Shown one piece after another: positions 41,965 to 50,717 of a DNA stretch of 64,000 nt (positions are counted from its first letter, which is position 1; every line of letters begins with the position of its first letter). The position numbers were made by a program, and so were the translations under genes. The stretch covers positions 1 through 64,000 of the forward strand of contig DASZMN010000095.1 in the NCBI GenBank assembly GCA_035551835.1. Reading direction: 5' to 3'. This DNA is from Bog-473 sp035551835 (GTDB taxonomy: Bacteria; Actinomycetota; Acidimicrobiia; Acidimicrobiales; RAAP-2). The notes beneath the pieces are model-generated. The model was not told where the DNA came from. It saw only the letters and a program-made list of their open reading frames with translations, and ran no database searches.

Positions 41965-42897
41965 TCAGGAAGCCTCGCCCGTCCCCCCGTCCACCTCGGC
42001 GAGTGCAGCCTTGTGGAGCGTGTTCTCGGCGAGCCGCATGTGGGCGGCGTCGACCAGCCGGCCGTCACGACCGATGGCGCCGACGCCCCCCGCCTCGGCC
42101 TCGCGATACTCCGCGATCGCCTCCCGGGCGGCCGATACCTCCTCGGCCGTGGGCGAGAAGACATCGTTGGCGATCGGCACCTGGCTTGGATGGATCGCCC
42201 ACTTGCCGTCGAAGCCGAGCAGGCTGGCTGCCGTGGCCGACTTCCGGTACCCCTCGGGGTCCGCGTAGTCAGGGTACGGCGCGTCGATCGCGTCCACCAT
42301 CGCCGCCCGCGCCGCCGTCAGCACCTGGGCGCGGGCGAAGTGCCAGAAGTCACCCGGGTACTCGACGACCGGGTCGAAGTTGCCGTCGACGCGGGCGTGG
42401 AGCGAGGCGGACAGGTCCCCCGCCCCGAAGATCAGCGCCTCGAGGCGGTCGCTCGCCTGCGCAATCTCGAGCGCCCGGGCCAGGCCCTCGGCGTCCTCGA
42501 TCAGCACCTCGAGGCCGATGCGCGTGTGCAGCCCGAGCTTGGCCTCGAGCTGGCCCAACAGCACGTCCACCCACCAGACGTCGCGGGCGGAACGCACCTT
42601 CGGGACGATGAGCACGTCGACGCACTCGCGCGCTCCGGTGACGATTTCGATGATGTCGCCGTGGCACCAGGGCGTGTCGATCGCGTTGATCCGTACGGCC
42701 CGCACCGTGCGGCCCCAGTCGAGGCCGGTCAGCGCGCCGACCGCGATCGCCCGTGCCGACTCCTTGACCGACGGCGCGCACGCGTCCTCGAGGTCGAGGA
42801 ACACGAGATCGGCCCCGGTCGCGGGTGCCTTCTCGCACATGCGCTCGCTGCTCGCCGGCGTGGCCAGCTCCGATCGCCGGGCTCGTGGTGCGCGCAC
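41965..42897 (-). CDS. HpcH/HpaI-family CoA-ester lyase (citrate-lyase beta-like)
   Basis: A 310-residue TIM-barrel protein. F-L-D-L-E-D-A-C and G-L-E-V-L-I-E-D-A-E-G are the metal and CoA-ester motifs of malyl-CoA and citramalyl-CoA lyases. The GTG start follows AGGAGA. It would cleave a hydroxyacyl-CoA into acetyl- or propionyl-CoA plus a keto acid or glyoxylate, the usual carbon-carbon cleavage after CoA-transferase activation. A 22-bp tandem duplication lies just upstream. Confidence 0.9.
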   Translation of the reverse strand: MRAPRARRSELATPASSERMCEKAPATGADLVFLDLEDACAPSVKESARAIAVGALTGLDWGRTVRAVRINAIDTPWCHGDIIEIVTGARECVDVLIVPKVRSARDVWWVDVLLGQLEAKLGLHTRIGLEVLIEDAEGLARALEIAQASDRLEALIFGAGDLSASLHARVDGNFDPVVEYPGDFWHFARAQVLTAARAAMVDAIDAPYPDYADPEGYRKSATAASLLGFDGKWAIHPSQVPIANDVFSPTAEEVSAAREAIAEYREAEAGGVGAIGRDGRLVDAAHMRLAENTLHKAALAEVDGGTGEAS

Positions 42898-42914
42898 CGC
42901 AGTCTCCTGTCCTC

Positions 42915-42958
42915 TCTTCGGATCGCCTGCTCAGATTCTTCGGATCGCCTGCTCAGAT
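42915..42958. repeat. 22-bp perfect tandem duplication
   Basis: The unit TCTTCGGATCGCCTGCTCAGAT occurs at 42915-42936 and again at 42937-42958. The second copy contains the stop codon of the CoA-transferase gene (42953-42955). The duplication therefore lengthened the gap to the lyase gene rather than altering the protein. It looks recent. Confidence 0.9.
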
Positions 42959-44155
42959 CGTCCCGGCCGCCCGCAACGCAGCCAGGCTCCCGGCGTCCAG
43001 GCCGAGCAGGCCACCGTAGACCGTGTCGTTGTCCGCCCCGAGGGCCCGTCCAAGGAACTCGACGACCCCCGGCGTTTCGCTGAACTTCGCGACCGGCGCC
43101 TGCACGGTCATCGGCCCGAGGTCGGGGTCGTCGATGCGGATGAACGAGCCCCGGGCCTCCAGGTGCTTGTCGGCGAGGAGTTGTTGCGCGTCGTAGATCG
43201 GCGCCGCCGCGACGTCGGCCCGTTCGAACGTGTCCATTACTTCGTCCAGCGTCCGTGTCGCGATCCAACCGGCCACCAGTCCGTCGACCTCGACGGCGCG
43301 CGCCTGACGCTGCAGCGGGTCGGCGTACCGCGGGTTGTCCACCATGTCGGGCCGGTCGATGGCGCGGAACACCCGGAGCGCGATGTTGGGTGACGCGCTC
43401 GAGATCGCCAGCCACTTGCCGTCCCTCGTGCGGTACGCGTTGCGCGGCGCGCTGGCCGGGAGCAGGTTGCCGACGCGCCCGGGGATCTTCCCCAGATGGC
43501 TGTAGGCGAGGGTCGACGTCTCGATGAGCCGGGCCAGGGGTTCGATCAGGTTCACGTCGATCAGCTGCCCGCCGCCCCCGTGCAAGTCGCGGTGATAGAG
43601 GGCCAACATGACGGCGGCCGTCGCCGACTGCGCCGCCACTCCGTCGGCCAAGAAGAAGGGGGGCAGGGTCGGTGGGCCGTCGGGCTGGCCCGTCACGTGG
43701 GCGAACCCGCTCATGGCCTCGGCCAGCGTGCCGAAGCCGGGGCGGTCGCTCTTCGGCCCGCCCATCCCGTAGCCGCTCACGTGCAGCATGACGACCCGGG
43801 GGTGCGCCGCATGCACCGACTCGTAGTCGAGGCCCCACTTGGCGAGGGCGCTCGGCCGGTTGTTCACGACCACGACGTCGCTCTCGTCGAGCAGGCGGTG
43901 GAAGAGCTGCTGGCCGTCCGCGTTGCGCAGGTCGAGCGTGACGCACTGCTTGTTGCGGCTCAGGCTCTTCCAGAACAGGCCGACCCCGTCCTTGCGCTCG
44001 CCCCACGTGCGCAGCGGGTCGCCCACCCCCGGCTGTTCGACCTTGATGACCTCGGCCCCGAACTCGCCGAGCATTGTTGCCACCATCGGCCCGGCCGCCA
44101 GGGTGGCCGCGTCGATCACGCGGAGGCCCCGCAGCGGCAAGACCGGTTCAGGCAC
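42953..44155 (-). CDS. CaiB/BaiF family CoA-transferase
   Basis: A 400-residue class III CoA-transferase. The catalytic Asp is kept at about residue 171 in F-L-A-D-G-V-A, and the N-terminus shows L-G-E-F-G-A-E-V-I-K-V-E. GTG 44155 overlaps the LLM monooxygenase gene by 8 bp. It would load CoA onto an acid made by the monooxygenase, before the HpcH-type lyase acts. Confidence 0.93.
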   Translation of the reverse strand: MPEPVLPLRGLRVIDAATLAAGPMVATMLGEFGAEVIKVEQPGVGDPLRTWGERKDGVGLFWKSLSRNKQCVTLDLRNADGQQLFHRLLDESDVVVVNNRPSALAKWGLDYESVHAAHPRVVMLHVSGYGMGGPKSDRPGFGTLAEAMSGFAHVTGQPDGPPTLPPFFLADGVAAQSATAAVMLALYHRDLHGGGGQLIDVNLIEPLARLIETSTLAYSHLGKIPGRVGNLLPASAPRNAYRTRDGKWLAISSASPNIALRVFRAIDRPDMVDNPRYADPLQRQARAVEVDGLVAGWIATRTLDEVMDTFERADVAAAPIYDAQQLLADKHLEARGSFIRIDDPDLGPMTVQAPVAKFSETPGVVEFLGRALGADNDTVYGGLLGLDAGSLAALRAAGTI

Positions 44156-45503
44156 CCCGTGCCACCGCGGGGCGCTCGAGCCCGAGATGCTCGCGCAGCG
44201 TCGTACCCTCGTAGCGGTCGCGGAACACGCCTCGGCGCTGCAGCTCGGGCACGACGAGGCGGACCACGTCCTCGTAGGCGCCCGGGCTGTGCGTCGCCGC
44301 GATGACGAAGCCGTCACACGCGCCGCTGTCGAACCACGCCTCCATCTGGTCGGCGATGTCGGGGCCGGTGCCCACGAAACGCGGGCCCTGGAGGAGCGTG
44401 GCGCGATGCCCGGCCAGGTCGCCGAGCGTCACCGACTCGCCCCCGATGTGCTTCTTGATGTTCTGCACGAGCCCTCGGATGCCCGACACCGACTCGATGA
44501 GCTCGTCGGTGATGGGCGCATCCAGGTCGAGGCCGGCGAAGTCGTAGTTCATCAACTCGGAGAGCAGGGTGAGTGATGCCATCGGATCGACGAGGTCGTT
44601 GAGGAACACCTGCTCGCGCTCCTCCGCGTGCGCCTTGGACTCGCCGACCACCGTGTATGCCATGGGGAGCATCTTGACCGATTTGGGGTCCCGGCCCCGC
44701 TCGCCGATCTTCTCCTTCTGGTCCTTGTAGTGCGAGCGGGCGATGTCGATGTCGGGGTCACCGGTGAAGATGAGCTCGGCCCAGCGGGATGCGAAGTCCC
44801 GGCCGCGCCCCGACGAGCCCGCCTGCAACAGCACGGGCCGGCCCTGCGGGCAGCGCGGCACCGTCAGTGGCCCCCGCACGCTGAACCACTGCGCGTCGTG
44901 ATCGAGCTCGCGCACCTTGGCCGGATCGGCGAACAACGGCCTGTCGCGGTCCAGAACCAGGGCGTCGTCGTCCCAGGTGTCCCACAACCCCGTGGTCGCC
45001 TCGAGGAACTCGTCGGCCCGGTCGTAACGGACGTCGTGCGGGATCGCCTCCTTCAGGCCGTAGTTCTGCGCTTCGCTGTCGTTGACCGACGTCACGACGT
45101 TCCAGGCGGCCCGGCCGCCCGACAGGTGGTCGAGCGTCGCGAACGTGCGGGCGACGTGGAAGGGCGTGTAGTAGGTCGTCGAGTACGTGGCCCCGAGGCC
45201 GATCCGGCTCGTCACCGCGGCGCAGATGCCGAGCACGATGCTCAGGTCCAGCTTCACCGGCCGGGCGCCGGTCCGCACCGCCTCGGCGACCGACCCGCCG
45301 TAGATCCCCGGCATGGCCAGGCGGTCGTCGAAGAACATGAGGTCGAAGCAACCCTGTTCGAGGGTCCGCGCCAGCTTCTCGTAGTAGCCCGCGGTCAGGA
45401 AACCGTGCTCGGTGGCCGGATAACGCCAGGACCCGGCGTACACGGTTGCGTTGCCGGCCTGCATGAAACCGACCAGGGCCATCTGCCGCTTCGTGGTCAC
45501 CAT
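44148..45503 (-). CDS. LLM-class flavin-dependent monooxygenase (NtaA/SnaA/DszA type)
   Basis: A 451-residue bacterial-luciferase-family monooxygenase of the long NtaA/SnaA/DszA/LadA subgroup. Marks include E-H-G-F-L near the start, W-N-V-V-T-S-V-N-D-S-E-A-Q-N-Y-G, and L-L-Q-A-G-S-S-G-R-G. GGGAGGG precedes ATG 45503. Such enzymes use reduced FMN from a separate reductase. It is first in the five-gene operon that runs to the small protein at 40242. Confidence 0.92.
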   Translation of the reverse strand: MVTTKRQMALVGFMQAGNATVYAGSWRYPATEHGFLTAGYYEKLARTLEQGCFDLMFFDDRLAMPGIYGGSVAEAVRTGARPVKLDLSIVLGICAAVTSRIGLGATYSTTYYTPFHVARTFATLDHLSGGRAAWNVVTSVNDSEAQNYGLKEAIPHDVRYDRADEFLEATTGLWDTWDDDALVLDRDRPLFADPAKVRELDHDAQWFSVRGPLTVPRCPQGRPVLLQAGSSGRGRDFASRWAELIFTGDPDIDIARSHYKDQKEKIGERGRDPKSVKMLPMAYTVVGESKAHAEEREQVFLNDLVDPMASLTLLSELMNYDFAGLDLDAPITDELIESVSGIRGLVQNIKKHIGGESVTLGDLAGHRATLLQGPRFVGTGPDIADQMEAWFDSGACDGFVIAATHSPGAYEDVVRLVVPELQRRGVFRDRYEGTTLREHLGLERPAVARGA

Positions 45504-45514
45504 GCGCCCTCCCA

Positions 45515-46201
45515 ATGAACGAGTCGAAGTGTGTACCGAGGGCGAACTTAATATGTAATATTTCAGATATCAAACTGATCAGCACGACCGTCCGGGCCCA
45601 AGCGGCCAGCGAGATGCGCGACCGCATCCTCACCGGCCGCCTGCGGCCGGGCGAACGCCTCGATCTCGACCAGCTGACCGAGGAGTTCGGCATCAGCCGC
45701 ACACCGATCCGCGAGGCCCTGCTCGAGCTGTCCTACGAGGGCCTCGTGGCCGTCACCCCGCGCAGCGGCATCGCCGTCGTCGGGATCACGCCACAGGACG
45801 CGGTCGACAACTTCGCCATCCTGGCAACGCTGGCCGGCAAGGGCGCCGAGATGGCGACGGCGCGCCTCACGCCCGACGAGTTGCACGACCTGCGGGCGCT
45901 CGCCGACGCGATCGACGACGCCGACGACGTGGTCGCGGCGAACCGCCACTTCCACCGCGCCATCAACCTGGCCGCCCGATCGCCCCGGCTGCTGACCTAC
46001 GTCCGCCAGGCCCAGCGGGTCGTGCCGGGCAACTACTTCGAGCTGTTCCCCGAACAGGAGCGGCGCAGCCGGCGCGAGCACGCCGCGTTGCTCGACGCCA
46101 TGGCGCGCGGCGACGGCGCGGAGGCGCGCCGCATCATGGAGGCGCACGTCCTGTCGGCGGGTGAGGCACTCGGCAGCTGGCTCGCCGACATCTCACCGTG
46201 A
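45515..46201 (+). CDS. GntR-family (FadR/FCD-type) regulator, start uncertain
   Basis: About 228 residues: an N-terminal winged helix (L-T-E-E-F-G-I-S-R-T-P-I-R-E-A-L) and a C-terminal FCD-like helical domain with the A-N-R-H-F-H-R-A-I-N metal-site motif. The first 20 or so codons from ATG 45515 are AT-rich, use rare codons and coincide with the probable promoter, so the real start may lie later (for example CTG 45575). It is divergent from the LLM monooxygenase operon, which it probably represses. Confidence 0.88.
   Translation: MNESKCVPRANLICNISDIKLISTTVRAQAASEMRDRILTGRLRPGERLDLDQLTEEFGISRTPIREALLELSYEGLVAVTPRSGIAVVGITPQDAVDNFAILATLAGKGAEMATARLTPDELHDLRALADAIDDADDVVAANRHFHRAINLAARSPRLLTYVRQAQRVVPGNYFELFPEQERRSRREHAALLDAMARGDGAEARRIMEAHVLSAGEALGSWLADISP
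45545..45573 (-). promoter_or_regulatory. candidate promoter of the LLM/CaiB/lyase/Rieske operon
   Basis: Reading the minus strand, TTGATA (45568-45573) and TAAGTT (45545-45550) are 17 bp apart, and the start would give a leader of about 35 nt before ATG 45503. The block is strongly AT-rich (about 45546-45574), unlike all surrounding sequence. A binding site for the divergent GntR protein is expected here. Confidence 0.55.
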
Positions 46202-46212
46202 CGCCCCACCGT

Positions 46213-46234
46213 GGCGCGCTCGTCCCGACGCGCC
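46213..46234. terminator. small GC hairpin between convergent genes
   Basis: GGCGCG (46213-46218) pairs with CGCGCC (46229-46234) over a 10-nt loop, between the GntR stop and the crotonase stop. There is no T-run. Confidence 0.4.
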
Positions 46235-46241
46235 GATGGCT

Positions 46242-47033
46242 CTAGTCGTCGCCCTCGGCCGAACGCTTCAGCATGCGGTCGACGTTGGCCCGCAGCTCGG
46301 GCGTCGTGAAGGACCGGTCCTCCGCCGCCAGCGCGTAGTCCAGCACCGCCAGCACGGCCGTCTCCATCTGGATGTTGAGCACCCGCTTGGTGTCCTCGAC
46401 CGCGCCCTTGGGCAGGCGGGCGATCCGGCGCGCACAGTCCATCGCCTCGCTCATCACCTGATCGTCGGCGCAGACGTGGTTCACCAGGCCGATCTCCGCG
46501 GCGCGCTGCGCCGGGATGCGGTCACCCGTCAGGGCGTACTCCTTGGCCAGCTGCAGGCTGGTCAGCAACGGCCACACCACCGGCCCCCCGTCGGCCGCCA
46601 CCAACCCGAGGGCGACATGGGGGTCGGCCAAGTGCGCGCTCTCGGCCATGAAGACGATGTCCGACAGGGCGACGAGGGAACAGCCGAGCCCTACCGCCGG
46701 GCCGTTCACGGCGGCGATCATCGGCAGCCGGCACCGCACCATGCCGGTGACGATCTGGCGCCCGTGGCCAAGGGTGGTGCTGCGCAGCGCTGGATCGCGC
46801 GCCAGCTCGTCCAGGTAGTCGAAGTCACCGCCGGCGGAGAAGGCGCGGCCGGCGCCGGTGAGCACGGCCACCCGCGCCTCGTCGTCCGCGTCCAGCTGGG
46901 GGAACAGGGCGGCCAGTCCGGCGTGCAGGACGTGGTTGGTTGCGTTAAGCCGGTCGGGCCGGTTCAACGTGACGACGCGGATCGGGCCGTCCGCCACGAC
47001 CTGGATCTCGTCGGGAAGGTCGTAGGTGCTCAT
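46242..47033 (-). CDS. crotonase-family enoyl-CoA hydratase/isomerase
   Basis: A 263-residue crotonase-fold protein. The oxyanion-hole loops are in G-R-A-F-S-A-G-G-D and N-G-P-A-V-G-L-G-C. At the two positions where hydratases have Glu, it shows no Glu in the G-L-G-C-S-L helix and A-D-P-H-V instead of P-E, so a non-hydratase reaction is likely. ATG 47033 overlaps the ACAD stop by 4 bp. It is the last gene of the ligase/ACAD/ACAD/crotonase operon. Confidence 0.9.
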   Translation of the reverse strand: MSTYDLPDEIQVVADGPIRVVTLNRPDRLNATNHVLHAGLAALFPQLDADDEARVAVLTGAGRAFSAGGDFDYLDELARDPALRSTTLGHGRQIVTGMVRCRLPMIAAVNGPAVGLGCSLVALSDIVFMAESAHLADPHVALGLVAADGGPVVWPLLTSLQLAKEYALTGDRIPAQRAAEIGLVNHVCADDQVMSEAMDCARRIARLPKGAVEDTKRVLNIQMETAVLAVLDYALAAEDRSFTTPELRANVDRMLKRSAEGDD

Positions 47034-48160
47034 GACGTGGGCAGCTCCAAGATTCGATTGGCGATCAGATTGCGCTGGATCTGCGACGTGCCCCCCATGA
47101 CGCTCTGGGCCCGGCTGTAGAGGTACACCTTGAGCCAGGTGTCGTCCCCACCGGCGGACGCGCTCCCGCCCACCGAGATGGCGGCGTGGCCGACCGACTG
47201 CTCGACCTGCGTCATCAAGAGCTTGTCCACCGAGCCTTCGGGCCCGTGCGCAACACCGCCGAGGCGGTCGGACAGCCGGCGGCTGACGTGGCTGCGCAGC
47301 ATCTCGGCCTCCACGATGGCCCAGGCCAGATCGCGGCGTTGCTCGGTGCCGTAGGAGGACGGCGAGGACTCCACCTGGTGGACCAAGTCGTTGACGAGCT
47401 TGCCGTAGCGGGCCACGTAGCCGAGCTCTCCCGGTTCGCGCTCGTGGCTGACCACCGTCATGGCCAGGCGCCACCCCTCACCGGGCGCACCGATCATGTT
47501 GGCGGCGTCGACCCGCGCTCCGTCGAAGATCACCTCTCCGAACTCGCGCGTGATCCCGTTGATCATCTTGATCGGCCGTTGCGTGATCGCGTCCTGGCGC
47601 ATCGGCACGGCGAAGGCGCACAGACCTCGGTGCTTGGGGACTCCCGGATCGGTCCGGGCCAGGACGAGGCACCAGTCCGCGGCGTCCGAGTAGCTCGTCC
47701 AGACCTTGTGGCCGGTGATGACGTACTCGGACCCGTCGAGGACCGCCTGGGTGCGCAAGGACGCGAGGTCCGAGCCGGCGTCGGGCTCGCTGAAGCCCTG
47801 GCACCACCGGTCGCGGCCGCTCACCAACCCGGGCAGGAAGCGCTGGCGTACCTCGTCGCTCCCGTGCTCGAGCATTCCCTGCACCAGGTAGCCGACGCTC
47901 GGCCTCGGCGGCGCACCGGCAGCGATGATCTCTTCGTCGAGGATCGCGTCGTAGACGCTCGGCAGCCCCTGCCCGCCCACGGCAACCGGCCACGACAGGC
48001 CGAAGAACCCGGCGTCGTAGAGCGTCTGGTGCCACGCCGCCTGCCCGGCCCAGTACTCGTCCGCCGTCGACGACGGCGGCAGACCGGGATTGTTGTGGAT
48101 CAGCCACTCGCGCAGGCGCAGCCGGAATGCGGCCTCATCGGGTGCATCAGCGAAGTCCAT
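47030..48160 (-). CDS. acyl-CoA dehydrogenase, larger subunit
   Basis: A 376-residue ACAD: F-S-E-P-D-A-G-S-D-L-A in the FAD/substrate region, V-I-T-G-H-K-V-W-T-S after it, and M-G-G-T-S-Q-I-Q-R-N at the C-terminus, with Gly at the classical Glu position. ATG 48160 overlaps its partner gene by 14 bp. It is the catalytic-type half of the third two-subunit ACAD in the window. Confidence 0.92.
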   Translation of the reverse strand: MDFADAPDEAAFRLRLREWLIHNNPGLPPSSTADEYWAGQAAWHQTLYDAGFFGLSWPVAVGGQGLPSVYDAILDEEIIAAGAPPRPSVGYLVQGMLEHGSDEVRQRFLPGLVSGRDRWCQGFSEPDAGSDLASLRTQAVLDGSEYVITGHKVWTSYSDAADWCLVLARTDPGVPKHRGLCAFAVPMRQDAITQRPIKMINGITREFGEVIFDGARVDAANMIGAPGEGWRLAMTVVSHEREPGELGYVARYGKLVNDLVHQVESSPSSYGTEQRRDLAWAIVEAEMLRSHVSRRLSDRLGGVAHGPEGSVDKLLMTQVEQSVGHAAISVGGSASAGGDDTWLKVYLYSRAQSVMGGTSQIQRNLIANRILELPTS

Positions 48161-49190
48161 CGTCGCCCCCGATGCCGCGGGAAGCCAGGACCCGCTGCAG
48201 GTTGTCGCCGATACCGCCGAGGACCTCGGTCGAGAACAGTGCCCGGCGCAAGAAGACGTGGGCCAGGCATTCCCAGGTATTTCCGATGCCGCCGTGCACC
48301 TGGATCGACGTCTCGCACACCGAGCGAGCGGCACGGGCGCAGTACGCCTTGGCGGCCGCCGCGGCGGCCAGAGCGTCGTTCGCCGACAACGCGTCGACCG
48401 CCCATGCCGCGTGCAGTGCGATGCTGCGTGACCCCTCCGTGGCCACGAAGGCGTCCGCCAACAGGTGCTGGACGGCCTGGAACGATCCGATGGCCGCGCC
48501 GTACTGCCGTCGCGCCCGGGCATAGTCGGTGGCCAACGCCACCGTCCCGCGCATCACGCCGACGAGGTCGGCACACGCAACGGCCAGCCCGAGACTCTGC
48601 CAGCGCGCCACGTCGTCATCGTCGAGCGGCCGCGACTGGCCCGGGATCGGCTCCACCGGTGCGCGCGCACGCGGGCTCGCCGCCGAACGAGTCAGGTCCG
48701 CCCCGGCGATCTCTCCATCGAGCGCCACGGAGCCGATGACCGAGCCCCCGTCCCCGGGGACGATGACGAGCGCCGACGTCGCACCCCGAGCATCCACGGC
48801 GACCGCGCCCGGCACGGCTGCGCCGGCAACCGCGTGAGTCGCCTGCGCCAAGTCCGGCGCGAAGGCGACCGTCTCGGCCGCCCCGGCCGCTGGCGCGCCG
48901 GCTCGTCGACGGAGGTCCGCCGCCAGCGTCGGGCCGAAGAACGCGGCGTCGGCCAGGCCGCGACCGAGCTCCTCGGCAATCAGTGCGACCTCGACGGCCG
49001 AGGCCCACGGGCTCCCGTCGTCTGTGGGTGTCCGCAGCTCGCGCCATCCGGCGGCCGCCACCGCGGCGTCGAGCTTGCCGGCGCGCTCGGCGTCGTCGAG
49101 TTGCGCCACGGTCGCGGGGCCGAGCCGGTCGACGACGTGGGTGGCAGAGTCGCGCAGCGCCACCTGCTCGGGCGAAAGGCGGACGTCCAT
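48147..49190 (-). CDS. acyl-CoA dehydrogenase, partner subunit
   Basis: A 347-residue ACAD-family protein with a divergent Ala-rich middle domain and the C-terminal Q-V-H-G-G-I-G-N-T-W-E-C-L-A-H-V-F-L-R-R signature. Its ATG directly abuts the CoA ligase stop. It forms the non-identical subunit with the overlapping downstream ACAD. Confidence 0.9.
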   Translation of the reverse strand: MDVRLSPEQVALRDSATHVVDRLGPATVAQLDDAERAGKLDAAVAAAGWRELRTPTDDGSPWASAVEVALIAEELGRGLADAAFFGPTLAADLRRRAGAPAAGAAETVAFAPDLAQATHAVAGAAVPGAVAVDARGATSALVIVPGDGGSVIGSVALDGEIAGADLTRSAASPRARAPVEPIPGQSRPLDDDDVARWQSLGLAVACADLVGVMRGTVALATDYARARRQYGAAIGSFQAVQHLLADAFVATEGSRSIALHAAWAVDALSANDALAAAAAAKAYCARAARSVCETSIQVHGGIGNTWECLAHVFLRRALFSTEVLGGIGDNLQRVLASRGIGGDDGLR

Positions 49191-50717
49191 TCAGTTCGTC
49201 CCCGTTGCCGCCGGCGCGAACTGCGGGGCCCATTCGTCCCGCAGAGTGCGGCGCAACACCTTGCCCGAGGGCGTCCTGGGCACGGCGTCGACGATGACGA
49301 CGTGATGCAGCCGCTTGTAGCCGGCCAGTGACTCGGCGACCAGGCGTTGCAGTTCGTCCGCCGTGACGTCGGCGCCCGGGGCGACCTGCACCGCCGCCGC
49401 CGGCACCTCACCCGCCCGCGCGTCGGCCACTCCGAACACGGCGCAGTCGACGACGCCCGGGTGCCCGTGGAGCACGGCTTCGATCTCGGCGGGCGCCACC
49501 TGGAACCCGCTGACCTTGATCATCTCCTTGCAACGGTCGGTCAGGTGCACCCAGCCCTCGGGCTCGAGCCAGCCGACGTCGCCGGTGCGGTACCAGCCGT
49601 CGTCAAAGGCCCCCGCAGTCGCCTCGTCGGGCAGGTACCCGGCCATGGCGCTCGCGCTGCGGACCTCGATCTCGCCCGTCTCCCCCGTCGACAACACCCG
49701 GCCGGACGTGAGGTCGACGACGCGCAGTTCAACGTCACCCACCGGGAGGCCGGCCGAGTCGAGGCGCCACCGGTCGGGCTGGCCCACCGGGTTGGACGCG
49801 ATCACCGGCACCTCGCTCGTGCCGTAGGCCGGGAGCCAGCGGACGCCGGAGCGCGCCGTGACGGTTTCAGCGACGGCCGGCGTGACCGGGGTCGCGCCCC
49901 ACATGATGTAGCGCAGCGACGACAGGTCGTACGCCTCGAGGTCGGGATGATTGGCCATGGCGAGCGCAATCGGCGCGACCGCCATCTCGAGGGTCATCCG
50001 GTCGTCCTCGATGGCACGCAGCTCCACGTCGAGGTCGAAGCGGCGGTGCAAGCGCACGGTCGCCCCCGCCGAGATCGCGGTCAACAGGTTCAACAGGCCG
50101 AGGATGTGCGAGGGCGGCGTCGCCACCTGAAGGCGGTCGTCGTGGCCGAGCCCGAGGGCCAGGCGCCAGTGCGTCGTGGCCAGCGCGATGGAGCGATGCG
50201 TGTGGCGCACCGCCTTGGGCCGATCGGTGGTGCCCGAACTGAAGACGTAGACGGCGTCGTCGCCTTCAGCCCCCTCGTGGTCGAGCGCGGACGCCGTGGC
50301 GGTGCGGTCGACGACGGCGAGGGCCGCGTCGGCGTCCAGGTCGAGGACGGCGCCCGCGCCGAGTCGCTCGGCGAGCAGGCCGACGCCGTCACCGTCGGCG
50401 ACGGCGTAGCGGGGTGCGGTCAGTGCGAGTGCGGCGGCGACCTCGAGCGCCTTCCAGGCGGGATTCAACAACACGGGCGCAGCACCCACCTTGCTCGCAG
50501 CGTGGACGAGCACCACGAACTCGGGCCGGTTGGACGTCATGAGGGCCAGGCGGTCGCCGGGTCCGACGCCCTGGACGACGAGGTGACGCGCCGCGGCGTT
50601 GCTCGCCCTCTGCAGCTCGGCATAGGTCCAACGATCGTCACCGGCCAGCAGGGCGGGGTGATCCGCAAAGTGATCGGCGGCCGACTCGAGCCCGTGGTGC
50701 ATGAGGACCCGGGTCAT
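49191..50717 (-). CDS. acyl-CoA synthetase (AMP-binding, FadD-like)
   Basis: A 508-residue ANL-superfamily ligase: the P-loop-like Y-V-F-S-S-G-T-T-D-R-P-K segment, A-Y-G-T-S-E in the A5 region, Y-R-T-G-D-V-G-W in A7 and the C-terminal T-P-S-G-K-V-L catalytic Lys motif. ATG 50717 has a weak ribosome site; ATG 50702 is an alternative. It heads an operon that would activate an acid to a CoA ester and pass it to the ACAD pair and crotonase encoded next. Confidence 0.93.
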   Translation of the reverse strand: MTRVLMHHGLESAADHFADHPALLAGDDRWTYAELQRASNAAARHLVVQGVGPGDRLALMTSNRPEFVVLVHAASKVGAAPVLLNPAWKALEVAAALALTAPRYAVADGDGVGLLAERLGAGAVLDLDADAALAVVDRTATASALDHEGAEGDDAVYVFSSGTTDRPKAVRHTHRSIALATTHWRLALGLGHDDRLQVATPPSHILGLLNLLTAISAGATVRLHRRFDLDVELRAIEDDRMTLEMAVAPIALAMANHPDLEAYDLSSLRYIMWGATPVTPAVAETVTARSGVRWLPAYGTSEVPVIASNPVGQPDRWRLDSAGLPVGDVELRVVDLTSGRVLSTGETGEIEVRSASAMAGYLPDEATAGAFDDGWYRTGDVGWLEPEGWVHLTDRCKEMIKVSGFQVAPAEIEAVLHGHPGVVDCAVFGVADARAGEVPAAAVQVAPGADVTADELQRLVAESLAGYKRLHHVVIVDAVPRTPSGKVLRRTLRDEWAPQFAPAATGTN

